Part shown: piece after piece, positions 1-6,931 of the stretch
Layout: each line of letters starts with the position of its first letter
Position numbering within the stretch: position 1 is the stretch's first letter
Source of the DNA: an uncultured Burkholderiales bacterium
GTDB taxonomy: Bacteria > Pseudomonadota > Gammaproteobacteria > Burkholderiales > Burkholderiaceae_E
Reading direction: 5' to 3'
Assembly (NCBI GenBank): GCA_903923345.1
Contig: CAIXXI010000374.1
Span: 1 to 15,599 of the forward strand
DNA length: 15,599 bases
Notes under the pieces: model-generated
Databases searched by the model: none
Seen by the model: only the letters and a program-made list of their open reading frames with translations
Told to the model about the DNA's origin: nothing
Position numbers and translations under genes: made by a program

Positions 1-1109
1 CGCTGGATCGTCTCGAATCGCTGTTGGACATTCTTGACCAGCCAACGGGCTTCCTGCAACTGCGCAGACAGACCGCCATTGCCGCCCGACCGGTTGCGTT
101 TCAGGATCTGTGCGTACATGTCGTTGATGCGCAGCTTGGGCATGACCTCCGGGTTGAGGCTCGCTTCCCAGTTGCCGCGCACCCGTCTGACCAGCACGTC
201 GGGCACAACATAGGCGGCCGTGTCGCTGGCAAACCGGCTGCCCGGGCGCGGATTGAGCGTCTGGATCAGGGCCTGGGCTTCGCGCAGCTGGTCGTCGTCG
301 CAGCGAAGCGCCCGCTTGAGGCGTGCGAAATCCCGCGCCGCCAGCAGCTCAAGGTGGTCGCGGGCAATCAGACCGGCCGCGCGGAAGATGTCTCTGGGGG
401 GGCGATTCGCGTCCGGAATCGCTGCGAGTTGCAGCATCAGGCATTCGGAGGCATTGCGTGCGCCCACACCGGGCGGGTCGAAGCTTTGCAGCAGGCGCAG
501 CGCCGCAGACCATTCCTGCGGTTCAACCTCCAGTTCGGCCGGCAGCGCTTCGGCCAGCTCTTCCAGCGTGGCCCGCAGGTAGCCGTCGCCATCGAGCTCC
601 TCGATCAGGAGGGTGACCAGAGCCCGGTCACGCACCGAGCAGCCCGTGCCAAGAAGCTGCTGCTGCAGGTGCTCGATCAGGGTGGTGCCCGAGCCGGCGA
701 GCTGCGGGTAGTCGCGCTCGTCGTCATCGCCTTCGATGCGTTGTCCGCGGCCGTCGCCCGACCAATCCAGGCTTTCGCCGTCGGGTCCGTCGTAGTCAGT
801 GGACGACGCATCCGCATCAAGGGGGCCGTCGGGCGCCTCGCTGCGAGTGTCGGCGCCGTCCGGTATCGGGCTGGCGGTGTCGGGTGCTGAGCCGCCCGGG
901 CCGGCGCCATCGAGCGAGCCGTTCGGCGCGATCCGGGAAAATTCGCCCATGGGATCGTCCAGGCGCTCGAGCATCGGATTCTCGGCAAGGATCTGCTCGA
1001 GTTCCTGGTTGAGCTCCAGCGTCGACAGTTGCAGCAGCCGGATGGACTGCTGAAGCTGCGGCGTGAGGGCCAGATGCTGGCCGACTTTGAGCTGTAAGGA
1101 TGGTTTCAT
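1..1109 (-). CDS. rpoN: RNA polymerase sigma-54 factor RpoN (3' end cut by window edge)
   Basis: Sigma-54 directs RNA polymerase to -24/-12 promoters and needs an AAA+ activator to open DNA. The frame stays open from the ATG at 1109 to the left edge, about 369 codons. Residues 1-50 are the glutamine- and leucine-rich Region I (starts MKPSLQLKVGQHLALTPQLQ, ends near AENPMLE). Residues about 51-135 form an acidic, Asp/Gly/Pro/Ser-rich linker matching Region II. From about 140 the core-binding Region III follows, with FDPPGVGARNASECL clearly recognisable. The DNA-binding helix-turn-helix and the C-terminal RpoN box lie beyond the window. It begins 30 bases after lptB, the same neighbour as in Escherichia coli. 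No good Shine-Dalgarno sequence is visible, so translation may depend on read-through from upstream genes. Identity is secure; only the missing end limits the call. Confidence 0.96.
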   Translation of the reverse strand, partial: MKPSLQLKVGQHLALTPQLQQSIRLLQLSTLELNQELEQILAENPMLERLDDPMGEFSRIAPNGSLDGAGPGGSAPDTASPIPDGADTRSEAPDGPLDADASSTDYDGPDGESLDWSGDGRGQRIEGDDDERDYPQLAGSGTTLIEHLQQQLLGTGCSVRDRALVTLLIEELDGDGYLRATLEELAEALPAELEVEPQEWSAALRLLQSFDPPGVGARNASECLMLQLAAIPDANRPPRDIFRAAGLIARDHLELLAARDFARLKRALRCDDDQLREAQALIQTLNPRPGSRFASDTAAYVVPDVLVRRVRGNWEASLNPEVMPKLRINDMYAQILKRNRSGGNGGLSAQLQEARWLVKNVQQRFETIQ

Positions 1110-1139
1110 CGCCGATGCCGCAGCGGGCCCGGCGGTCCG

Positions 1140-1913
1140 CTACATCCTGAATTCCTCGCCGAGATAGGCCTTGCGAACGCGGCTGTCCCGAACCACTTCA
1201 TCGGGTTTGCCTGAAGCAAGAACAATACCATCGTTGATGATGTACGCGCGGTCGCAAATGCCAAGCGTTTCACGAACATTGTGATCCGTGATCAGGACGC
1301 CGATCGAGCGCTCCTTCAGGAAGCGAACGATGCGCTGGATTTCGATCACGGCGATCGGGTCAACCCCGGCGAAAGGCTCGTCCAGAAGGATGAAGCGGGG
1401 TGCGGTGGCCAGTGCGCGGGCAATTTCGACCCGTCGCCGCTCGCCGCCCGACAGCGACTGCGCCGGATTGGAGCGCAGGTGCGCGATCTGAAGTTCCTCA
1501 AGGAGGCTGTCCAGGCGCTGCTGGATGACGGCCCGTTGCAGCGGCTTGCCATGGGTGTCGGTTTGCAGTTCCAGGACGGCGACGATGTTTTCCTCGACGC
1601 TGAGCTTTCGAAAGACCGATGCCTCCTGCGGCAGATAGGACAGCCCCAGCCGCGCCCGACGGTGGATCGGCAGACGGTTGATCGGCTGGTCGTCGAGTTC
1701 GATGCGCCCGCCGTCAGTGGGCACCAGCCCGGCGATCATGTAAAAACAGGTGGTCTTGCCGGCGCCGTTGCGACCGAGCAATCCGACCACCTCGCCGCTT
1801 TGAACTTCGATCGTGACGTCCTTCACCACCGAGCGGCCGTGGTAGGACTTCATCAGGTTGTAGGCGCCGAGCCGGCTGGGTTGGCCAGCCGAAACCGATG
1901 TCTGCTCGCTCAA
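1140..1913 (-). CDS. lptB: LPS export ABC transporter ATPase LptB
   Basis: LptB is the cytoplasmic ATPase of the LptB2FGC complex, which extracts LPS from the inner membrane and pushes it along the LptA bridge. The 257-residue protein has Walker A GRNGAGKT (about 47-54), a Q-loop in YLPQEAS (Q96), signature LSGGERRR (154-161), Walker B FILLDEP (174-180) and H-loop His211 in ITDHNVRETL. It ends in YLGEEFRM, close to the E. coli LptB ending. The chosen start is TTG at 1913, overlapping the lptA stop as TTGA; the next in-frame Met (residue 21) would remove the first conserved strand. It is about 16 residues longer than E. coli LptB, all at the N terminus, so the exact start is less certain than the function. 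The stop codon is TAG. The membrane partners LptF and LptG are not in the window. Confidence 0.96.
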   Translation of the reverse strand: MSEQTSVSAGQPSRLGAYNLMKSYHGRSVVKDVTIEVQSGEVVGLLGRNGAGKTTCFYMIAGLVPTDGGRIELDDQPINRLPIHRRARLGLSYLPQEASVFRKLSVEENIVAVLELQTDTHGKPLQRAVIQQRLDSLLEELQIAHLRSNPAQSLSGGERRRVEIARALATAPRFILLDEPFAGVDPIAVIEIQRIVRFLKERSIGVLITDHNVRETLGICDRAYIINDGIVLASGKPDEVVRDSRVRKAYLGEEFRM

Positions 1914-2566
1914 CGTGAGCCGCCTGCCGGTGCCGGTTGCAGCACCGAGCCGGGCTTGGGCGGTCCGGCGGGGGGCTGGGAGCCGGCGCCTGGATCGGTC
2001 AGGCGCGGCTGGATGACCACCTTGACCCGTTCACGACCAGATGCCACCGGACCGGCCGCCGCGCCCTCAACGTTGAACTGTTCGGTGCGGCCGTCATAAA
2101 TGATCAGCGGGCCTTCGATCTCGTCGATGACCCGTGTGCCGTCGAGCCGCCTCACCTTGGCCTTGCGAATCAGCCGCACGGTCTCGGTCTTGCCGTTGTA
2201 TTCAATTTCCTCGCCATAGCCTTCGAGCCATTCGTCCAGCCCATCCCGCTTCTGGCGAAAACTGGCCAGGCGTCCGGTCGTCGTGCCACGCTGGTAACCC
2301 TCGGCGTCCTGGCTGACGACCATGCGATCGCCTTTGATGGTGATCGTGCCGCGGGTGAGCACCACCGATCCGGTGAAGACATTGACCTGTTTCAGGTCGT
2401 CGTATTCCATCCGGTCGGATTCCACCTGGGTGGGCTTGTAACGATCGGCACGTTCGGCGTGTGACGGCGCGCTGGCGAGGAGTCCTGCCAGCAGGCCAAG
2501 CCATCCGAGCCGCCTGAACAGGGCTGGCGCAAGCAGTGAGCGTCGGGTGCAGTTCTGACGTGGCAT
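1910..2566 (-). CDS. lptA: LPS transport periplasmic bridge protein LptA
   Basis: LptA polymerises through its beta-jellyroll domain to form the periplasmic bridge between LptC and LptD, along which LPS slides. The 218-residue protein has a basic N terminus, a hydrophobic core (about 20-34) and a likely signal peptidase site after SHA (residue 37). The OstA/LptA fold follows at about 45-185, with motifs such as VESDRMEYDD, TRGTITIKGDRMVV and a final segment near IIYDGRTEQFNVEG. After about residue 188 comes a Pro/Gly/Ala-rich tail of some 30 residues that is probably disordered. It sits 30 bases after lptC and overlaps lptB by 4 bases, so translation of the two is likely coupled. Family assignment rests on the fold motifs together with the position between lptC and lptB. 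Confidence 0.93.
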   Translation of the reverse strand: MPRQNCTRRSLLAPALFRRLGWLGLLAGLLASAPSHAERADRYKPTQVESDRMEYDDLKQVNVFTGSVVLTRGTITIKGDRMVVSQDAEGYQRGTTTGRLASFRQKRDGLDEWLEGYGEEIEYNGKTETVRLIRKAKVRRLDGTRVIDEIEGPLIIYDGRTEQFNVEGAAAGPVASGRERVKVVIQPRLTDPGAGSQPPAGPPKPGSVLQPAPAGGSR

Positions 2567-2596
2567 GGGCTTGGTTGGTGGCCGGGTGGGCGGCAG

Positions 2597-3205
2597 TCAG
2601 CGGGGCGTCGGCGGCTGGAGCACGGCACTGACCCGCGAGTCTAACCGCAGTTGTCGCGTGGCTGTATTGAGCTCCATGCCGATGCCGTCGAGGCGGTGTT
2701 CACCCAGTCGAATCTGCACGGCGCGGTCGGTCTGCACCAGGTCGCGGTCGGGCAGCACGATGGCGAAATCGGTGTCGGCCTGCAACAGCCCCGCCTGTGC
2801 GGTCGCAGCGCGGGTCAGTCGGACTTGCCCCGACAGATGGACCGACTGTTCGCGCTGCGCGGTCGGGTTGAACAGCAGTCCGGTGTCGGCGGTGACGGTG
2901 AGCTGGGGTCGGCCTGGGGTCAGTGAAATCAGGGTCGGCGACTCGAAGCGGGCGGTGTCGTCCTCTGGAAAATGCACCAGACGTCGCGCCTCGATGCGGT
3001 AGCCGGGTGCGCCGGTAGCGGTCATGGTCAGCAATGCGAGCCGGTCGACGAAGTAGTCGGGCTGGCCCGGTGCGACGCTGGCCGGTACCGAGCGCACCCG
3101 GTCACGCTCGGCGGCCCGCGCCAGGTAGATCGTGAACAAAGCGAGCACCGTCAGCAAAATGACCGAGACGGTCGCGGCCAGCCGGTCGTACAGGCGCGGA
3201 TTCAT
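2597..3205 (-). CDS. lptC: LPS export system protein LptC
   Basis: LptC is a single-pass inner-membrane protein that takes LPS from LptB2FG and hands it to LptA. From the ATG at 3205 the product is 202 residues. A short cytoplasmic N terminus (MNPRLYDRL) leads into one transmembrane helix at about residues 9-29 (AATVSVILLTVLALFTIYLA), followed by a periplasmic domain. In that domain, DYFVDRLALLTMTATGAPGYRIEARRL-like sequence (read across residues 50-75) matches the LptC start of the jellyroll, with later strands such as VHLSGQVRLTR. The frame stays open upstream into kdsC, but starting there would put about 75 unrelated residues before the membrane anchor. The ATG 16 bases after the kdsC stop fits the operon. 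Sequence conservation in this family is low, so context adds weight. Confidence 0.9.
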   Translation of the reverse strand: MNPRLYDRLAATVSVILLTVLALFTIYLARAAERDRVRSVPASVAPGQPDYFVDRLALLTMTATGAPGYRIEARRLVHFPEDDTARFESPTLISLTPGRPQLTVTADTGLLFNPTAQREQSVHLSGQVRLTRAATAQAGLLQADTDFAIVLPDRDLVQTDRAVQIRLGEHRLDGIGMELNTATRQLRLDSRVSAVLQPPTPR

Positions 3206-3221
3206 GGGTGGCCAGTGCGGC

Positions 3222-3755
3222 TCAGGCGATGCGCCCGTCGAAGCGGCCCAGCATCGAGTCGAGCAGGCCCTGGCTGTGGAGCACGAATTCGGCCAACTCG
3301 CGGGCTGCGCCGCCGCCCGCCGGCAGGCGGGCCGTCCAGTGGGCCGCGCGACGCACCTCAGCGGCTGCATCCGGCACGGTTGCGGCAAAGCCCACGATGG
3401 CCATCGCGGGCAGATCGGGCCAGTCGTCACCCATGAAGCCGGCCTGCGACAGGTCGAGCCGGTTTGCTGAACACAGGTCGTGCAGGGCTTGGGCCTTGTC
3501 GCCCACGCCCTGCAGCACGGTTTCGATGCGCAACTCCCGGGCCCGTTGCTCGACGATTGCAGAGCGGCGCCCGGTCACGATCGCCACGCGGATGCCCGCC
3601 TGAGCCAGCAGCACCAGGCCGAGCCCGTCGCGAACCGAAAAGCGTTTGAAGGCTTCTCCCTCGGGGCCGATGTTCAGGCTGCCGTCGGTGAGCGTGCCAT
3701 CGACATCGAAGGCCATCAGTCTGATCGCGGCCGCGCGTTCGGTGGCAGTGCTCAT
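3222..3755 (-). CDS. kdsC: 3-deoxy-D-manno-octulosonate 8-phosphate phosphatase KdsC
   Basis: KdsC removes the phosphate from Kdo-8-phosphate, giving free Kdo for the inner core of LPS. The 177-residue protein is a small cap-less HAD phosphatase. Motif I is DVDGTLTDG, with nucleophile Asp17 and acid/base Asp19. Motif II is IVTGR (Thr61). The motif III lysine is Lys87 in GDKAQAL. Motif IV is MGDDWPD, with metal-binding Asp110 and Asp111. The TLTDG loop and the KRFSVRDGLG segment are typical of KdsC rather than other HAD enzymes. It is slightly shorter than E. coli KdsC (188). It lies 14 bases after kdsD and 16 bases before lptC. The upstream Kdo enzyme KdsA is not in this window, so it must be encoded elsewhere. 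Confidence 0.95.
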   Translation of the reverse strand: MSTATERAAAIRLMAFDVDGTLTDGSLNIGPEGEAFKRFSVRDGLGLVLLAQAGIRVAIVTGRRSAIVEQRARELRIETVLQGVGDKAQALHDLCSANRLDLSQAGFMGDDWPDLPAMAIVGFAATVPDAAAEVRRAAHWTARLPAGGGAARELAEFVLHSQGLLDSMLGRFDGRIA

Positions 3756-3769
3756 GGCCGGCTGATCGA

Positions 3770-4771
3770 TCAGATCACCCGCGCCAGCAGCAGGTCATGA
3801 ATGTGGACGGCACCGACCAGGCGGCGATCGCCGTCGATAACCGGCAACTGGTTGATGCGCCGCTCTTCCATCCGGCGCACGGCTTCGACCGCGAGGTCTT
3901 GAGGGCCGACCGTGGTGGCTTGCGTTGACATCACCTCATCGACCTTCAGGGAGGCGAGGTTGGTGGTGCGCTCGAGCAGCCTGCGCAGGTCGCCGTCGGT
4001 GAACACACCGGCCAGTGTGCCGTCGGGATGGGTCACGGCGGTCATGCCCATCCGCTTGCGGGTCACTTCGAGGATGGCTGCGGTCAGGTCGCATCCGGCC
4101 GCCACCTGTGGCACGGCATCGCCGCTGCGCATGACATCCGAGACACGGGTCAGCAGCCTGCGGCCCAGTGCACCCCCGGGATGCGAGCGCGCGAAATCGG
4201 CTTCGCCGAAACCGCGGGCATCAAGCAGCGCCACCGCCAGGGCATCGCCCAGCGCCAGCGCGGCTGTGGTGCTGGCGGTGGGGGCCAGGTTCAGCGGGCA
4301 GGCTTCCTTGTCGATGCGCGCATCCAGATGCACGTCGGCTTCGCGGGCCAGGGGCGAGGCCGGGTCTCCGGTGATGGCAATCAGGCGCGCGCCCTGGCGC
4401 TTGACCGGCAGCATGATCGCGAGCAGTTCGTCGGTCTTGCCTGAATTGGACAGCGCGATGAACACATCGTCGCGGGTGACCATGCCGAGATCGCCATGGC
4501 TGGCCTCGGCTGGATGCACGAAAAAGGCCGGCGTGCCGGTGGAGGCCATCGTGGCGGCGAGCTTGCGGGCGACATGCCCCGACTTGCCGATCCCACTGAC
4601 CACGACACGGCCCGGGCAGGAGAGGATCAGGGTGCAGGCGGCGACGAAGTCATCGCCGATACGGGGGATCAGTCCGGCGACTGCATCAGCCTCGATGCGC
4701 AACACCTCGCGGGCCTGCGCGATGAGGCGCGCGGCATCGGGAGGGGTGGGTACTACAATCGCATCGGGCAT
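3770..4771 (-). CDS. kdsD: Arabinose-5-phosphate isomerase KdsD (KpsF/GutQ family)
   Basis: KdsD converts ribulose-5-phosphate to arabinose-5-phosphate, the first step to Kdo. The 333-residue product has an N-terminal SIS sugar-isomerase domain (about 35-195) and two C-terminal CBS domains (about 210-333). Residues aligned with the E. coli catalytic set K59, E111, E152 and H193 are all present, shifted by four: Lys63 in GIGKSGH, Glu115 in SNSGKTDE, Glu156 in KEACPL and His197 in SHPGGALGR. The frame stays open for a further 157 codons upstream, but that stretch lies antisense to the next gene and shows no homology I recognise. The ATG at 4771 gives the usual length (E. coli 328). It is the first gene of the leftward LPS operon. 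The first base lies only 6 bases beyond a TATACT box. Confidence 0.95.
   Translation of the reverse strand: MPDAIVVPTPPDAARLIAQAREVLRIEADAVAGLIPRIGDDFVAACTLILSCPGRVVVSGIGKSGHVARKLAATMASTGTPAFFVHPAEASHGDLGMVTRDDVFIALSNSGKTDELLAIMLPVKRQGARLIAITGDPASPLAREADVHLDARIDKEACPLNLAPTASTTAALALGDALAVALLDARGFGEADFARSHPGGALGRRLLTRVSDVMRSGDAVPQVAAGCDLTAAILEVTRKRMGMTAVTHPDGTLAGVFTDGDLRRLLERTTNLASLKVDEVMSTQATTVGPQDLAVEAVRRMEERRINQLPVIDGDRRLVGAVHIHDLLLARVI
4754..4759 (+). promoter_or_regulatory. Candidate -10 box for the rightward antiporter gene
   Basis: TACAAT differs from the sigma-70 -10 consensus TATAAT at one position and would start a transcript near 4766, about 50 bases before the antiporter ATG. No convincing -35 hexamer is seen at 16-18 bases spacing (the region is GC-rich), so this is tentative. 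It lies inside the first codons of kdsD on the other strand. Confidence 0.35.
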
Positions 4772-4777
4772 CCGACG

Positions 4778-4783
4778 AGTATA
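4778..4783 (-). promoter_or_regulatory. Candidate -10 box for the leftward kdsD-rpoN operon
   Basis: On the minus strand TATACT, one mismatch from TATAAT, ends 6 bases before the kdsD ATG, so the predicted transcript start falls at or next to the start codon. No good -35 hexamer is seen 16-18 bases upstream (AAAAGG at 17) and no extended TG element. If real, the kdsD message is leaderless or nearly so. Confidence 0.4.
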
Positions 4784-4817
4784 GCTGCGCCCGACTCCTC
4801 CCTTTTCGCCACCGCCC

Positions 4818-6815
4818 ATGCTGTCGACTCTCGAAGTGACGCTGCTTTTGCTGACCGCCAGTATCGTGGCGGTGATGCTGTTGCGCCGCCTGGAGATGCC
4901 TGCGCTGGTCGCGTATCTGCTGGTCGGCGTCGTGCTCGGCCCGTTCGCGTCGCTGCTGTCGGCCCGGGGTGAGGCGATGCACACCATGGCCGAGCTGGGC
5001 GTGGTGTTTCTGATGTTCACGCTGGGGCTTGAATTCAACCTCACCAAGCTGCGCGCCATGCGCCGCTTCGTGTTCGGCCACGGTCCCTTGCAAGTGTTCA
5101 TCACGATCGGGGCCGTGGTGCTGGCCCTGGCAGTGATGCCTTCGCAGTGGCTGGGCTCGCTGGCGCCTGAGGGGCTCGACTGGCGTGCTGCCTTTGCCCT
5201 GGGCAGTGCCCTGGCCATGTCGTCTACTGCGCTGGTGAGCAAGCTGCTGTCTGAAGCGCGGGTGCTCGAGACCGAATATGGTCGCCGGGTCTTTTCGGTG
5301 CTGCTGTTTCAGGACCTGATCCTGATTCCCCTGCTGATCGTCATTCCCGCCCTGGGCGGTGGACAAGGCGACTGGTGGGCAGCGATCGGCTGGGCACTGG
5401 TCAAGGCCATCGTGCTGATGGTGGTGCTGCTGCGCTTCGGGCCGCCGCTGATGCAAAGCTGGTTCGTTCAGGTGGCCAGCCAGCGCTCGCACGAGCTGTT
5501 TACATTAAACATTCTGCTGGCTGCCTTGCTGTTTTCATGGCTGACCGAGCGGGCCGGCTTGTCGATGGAGTTGGGCGCCTTCGTGGCCGGCATGCTGATT
5601 TCCGAGACCGAATACCGCTATCAGGTCGAAGAAGACATCAAGCCGTTTCGCGACATCCTGCTGGGCGTGTTCTTCATCACCATCGGCATGCGCCTGGACC
5701 TCGCGGTGGTGATGCTGCAGTGGCAGGCCGTGCTGCTCTTGACCCTGGTGCCGGTGATTCTCAAGTTTGCGGTCATTGGCGCGGTCGGTCTGATCATGCG
5801 CGACCCGCCGCCCACTGCCATCCGCACTGCGGTCTGGCTGACCCAGGCGGGTGAATTTGCCTTCGTGCTGCTCACCCTGGCGGGCGATTCGAAGCTGATT
5901 CCACCGCCCCTGCTGCAGCCGGTGATGGCGGCCATGCTGATTTCGATGCTGCTGAGTCCCTGGCTGATCGGTCGTGCCGACTGGCTCGCCCTGAGGGTGA
6001 CCGGTCAGGAGTGGCTGATGCGCTCGCTGCAATTGCAATCGATCGCCGCGCGCAGCATCTCGCGCGACAAGCACATCATCATCTGTGGATACGGCCGCAG
6101 CGGCCAGAGTCTGGCTCACGTGCTGGAGGCTGAGGAGGTGCCGTTCGTGGCCCTTGACCTGGATGCCGACCGGGTCCGGGAAGCCGCCTCAGCCGGTGAG
6201 TCGGTGGTGCTGGGCGACGCCACCCGGCGAGAAACCCTGCTTGCAGCCGGATTGCACCGGGCTTCGGTGCTGGTGATCACCTATGACGACACGCCCAGCG
6301 CGGTGCGCCTGCTCAAGGTGGCTCGCACCCTGGCGCCGCAACTGCCGGTGGTGGTCAGAACCGCAACCGACGCCGACCTGGATCGCCTGCGCCAGGCCGG
6401 CGCCACCGAGGTCATTCCGGAGGTGGTCGAGGGCAGTCTGATGCTGGCCTCGCACGCCCTGGCGCTGGCCGGCACGCCGCTGGCTCGGGTGCTGCGTCGC
6501 ATCCGAAGCATCCGTGAGGATCGCTACAGCCTGCTGCGCAGCTATTTCCACGGCGCTGACGACCATGAGATCGAAACGATCGAGACCGATCACCGCCGAC
6601 TGCATGCAGTCACGATCCCGCCCCGGTCTGTAGTGTCGGGGCAGGCGCTGTCATCGATTGCCTTGAGCGGCTGCACGGTCAGTGCGCTGGTCCGCGACGG
6701 CCGCCGACAGCTGTCCTGGCCGGATGACCTCAAGCTGCAGACGGGCGACACACTGGTGCTGGTCGGAACCGTCGAGCAGGTCCATGCTGCAGAGGACCGC
6801 CTGCTGCGATCCTGA
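4818..6815 (+). CDS. CPA2-family monovalent cation:proton antiporter with RCK domain (KefB/KefC-like)
   Basis: This is a membrane antiporter of the KefB/KefC type, exchanging K+ (or Na+) for protons. Residues 1 to about 390 are a multi-helix exchanger domain with family motifs: LVGVVLGP near the start, SMELGAFVAGMLISETEYR in the middle, PFRDILLGVFFITIGMRLDL, then TQAGEFAFVLL. From about 417 a Rossmann-type RCK/TrkA-N domain begins (IIICGYGRSG, a GxGxxG nucleotide site), and the last 80 residues resemble TrkA-C (VSGQALSSIAL, LQTGDTLVLVG). The length of 665 residues is a little above E. coli KefB/KefC (about 600-620). No KefF/KefG-type quinone reductase is adjacent, so glutathione gating as in E. 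coli cannot be assumed. The ATG at 4818 directly precedes the first helix; no Shine-Dalgarno is seen. It is divergent from kdsD and 116 bases before mlaF. The ion carried is not readable from sequence. Confidence 0.92.
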   Translation: MLSTLEVTLLLLTASIVAVMLLRRLEMPALVAYLLVGVVLGPFASLLSARGEAMHTMAELGVVFLMFTLGLEFNLTKLRAMRRFVFGHGPLQVFITIGAVVLALAVMPSQWLGSLAPEGLDWRAAFALGSALAMSSTALVSKLLSEARVLETEYGRRVFSVLLFQDLILIPLLIVIPALGGGQGDWWAAIGWALVKAIVLMVVLLRFGPPLMQSWFVQVASQRSHELFTLNILLAALLFSWLTERAGLSMELGAFVAGMLISETEYRYQVEEDIKPFRDILLGVFFITIGMRLDLAVVMLQWQAVLLLTLVPVILKFAVIGAVGLIMRDPPPTAIRTAVWLTQAGEFAFVLLTLAGDSKLIPPPLLQPVMAAMLISMLLSPWLIGRADWLALRVTGQEWLMRSLQLQSIAARSISRDKHIIICGYGRSGQSLAHVLEAEEVPFVALDLDADRVREAASAGESVVLGDATRRETLLAAGLHRASVLVITYDDTPSAVRLLKVARTLAPQLPVVVRTATDADLDRLRQAGATEVIPEVVEGSLMLASHALALAGTPLARVLRRIRSIREDRYSLLRSYFHGADDHEIETIETDHRRLHAVTIPPRSVVSGQALSSIALSGCTVSALVRDGRRQLSWPDDLKLQTGDTLVLVGTVEQVHAAEDRLLRS

Positions 6816-6822
6816 GGGACGT

Positions 6823-6853
6823 TTGGCCGACGCCAAGGCTGCATTGATACACT
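6823..6853 (+). promoter_or_regulatory. Candidate promoter and small inverted repeat before mlaF
   Basis: The 116-base gap 6816-6931 between the antiporter and mlaF is the longest non-coding stretch in the window. It holds TTGGCC (6823-6828) and TACACT (6848-6853) with a long 19-base spacer, a weak sigma-70-like pair. TTGGC and GCCAA (6823-6827 and 6832-6836) form a 5-bp inverted repeat with a CGAC loop over the -35-like box; no T-run follows, so it is not an intrinsic terminator. A second -10-like TACAAC lies at 6913-6918. All of these are weak single signals. Confidence 0.25.
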
Positions 6854-6931
6854 TCGCCCTGCGTCCTCCCCGCGCTCGGCGTGCGAGGTTTCGCCCTCCC
6901 TGCCGGATCCCATACAACACTCCCCGCCCAC

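Noticed and set aside
24..890. 288-codon open frame on the plus strand at the left edge
   Set aside because: It is the antisense shadow of rpoN, whose minus-strand frame is open over the whole stretch and has clear sigma-54 regions.
3912..4784. 290-codon open frame on the plus strand over kdsD
   Set aside because: Ser/Arg/Ala-rich shadow of kdsD with no recognisable domain; the kdsD frame has all four catalytic residues.
4772..5242. Upstream extension of the kdsD frame by 157 codons, giving a 490-residue protein
   Set aside because: The extension is antisense to the well-supported antiporter gene, has no recognisable domain, and the ATG at 4771 gives the normal KdsD length.
6816..6931. Possible intrinsic terminator or sigma-54 promoter between the antiporter and mlaF
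   Set aside because: The 5-bp inverted repeat is not followed by a T-run, and the GG to GC spacing does not fit the -24/-12 pattern of sigma-54 promoters.
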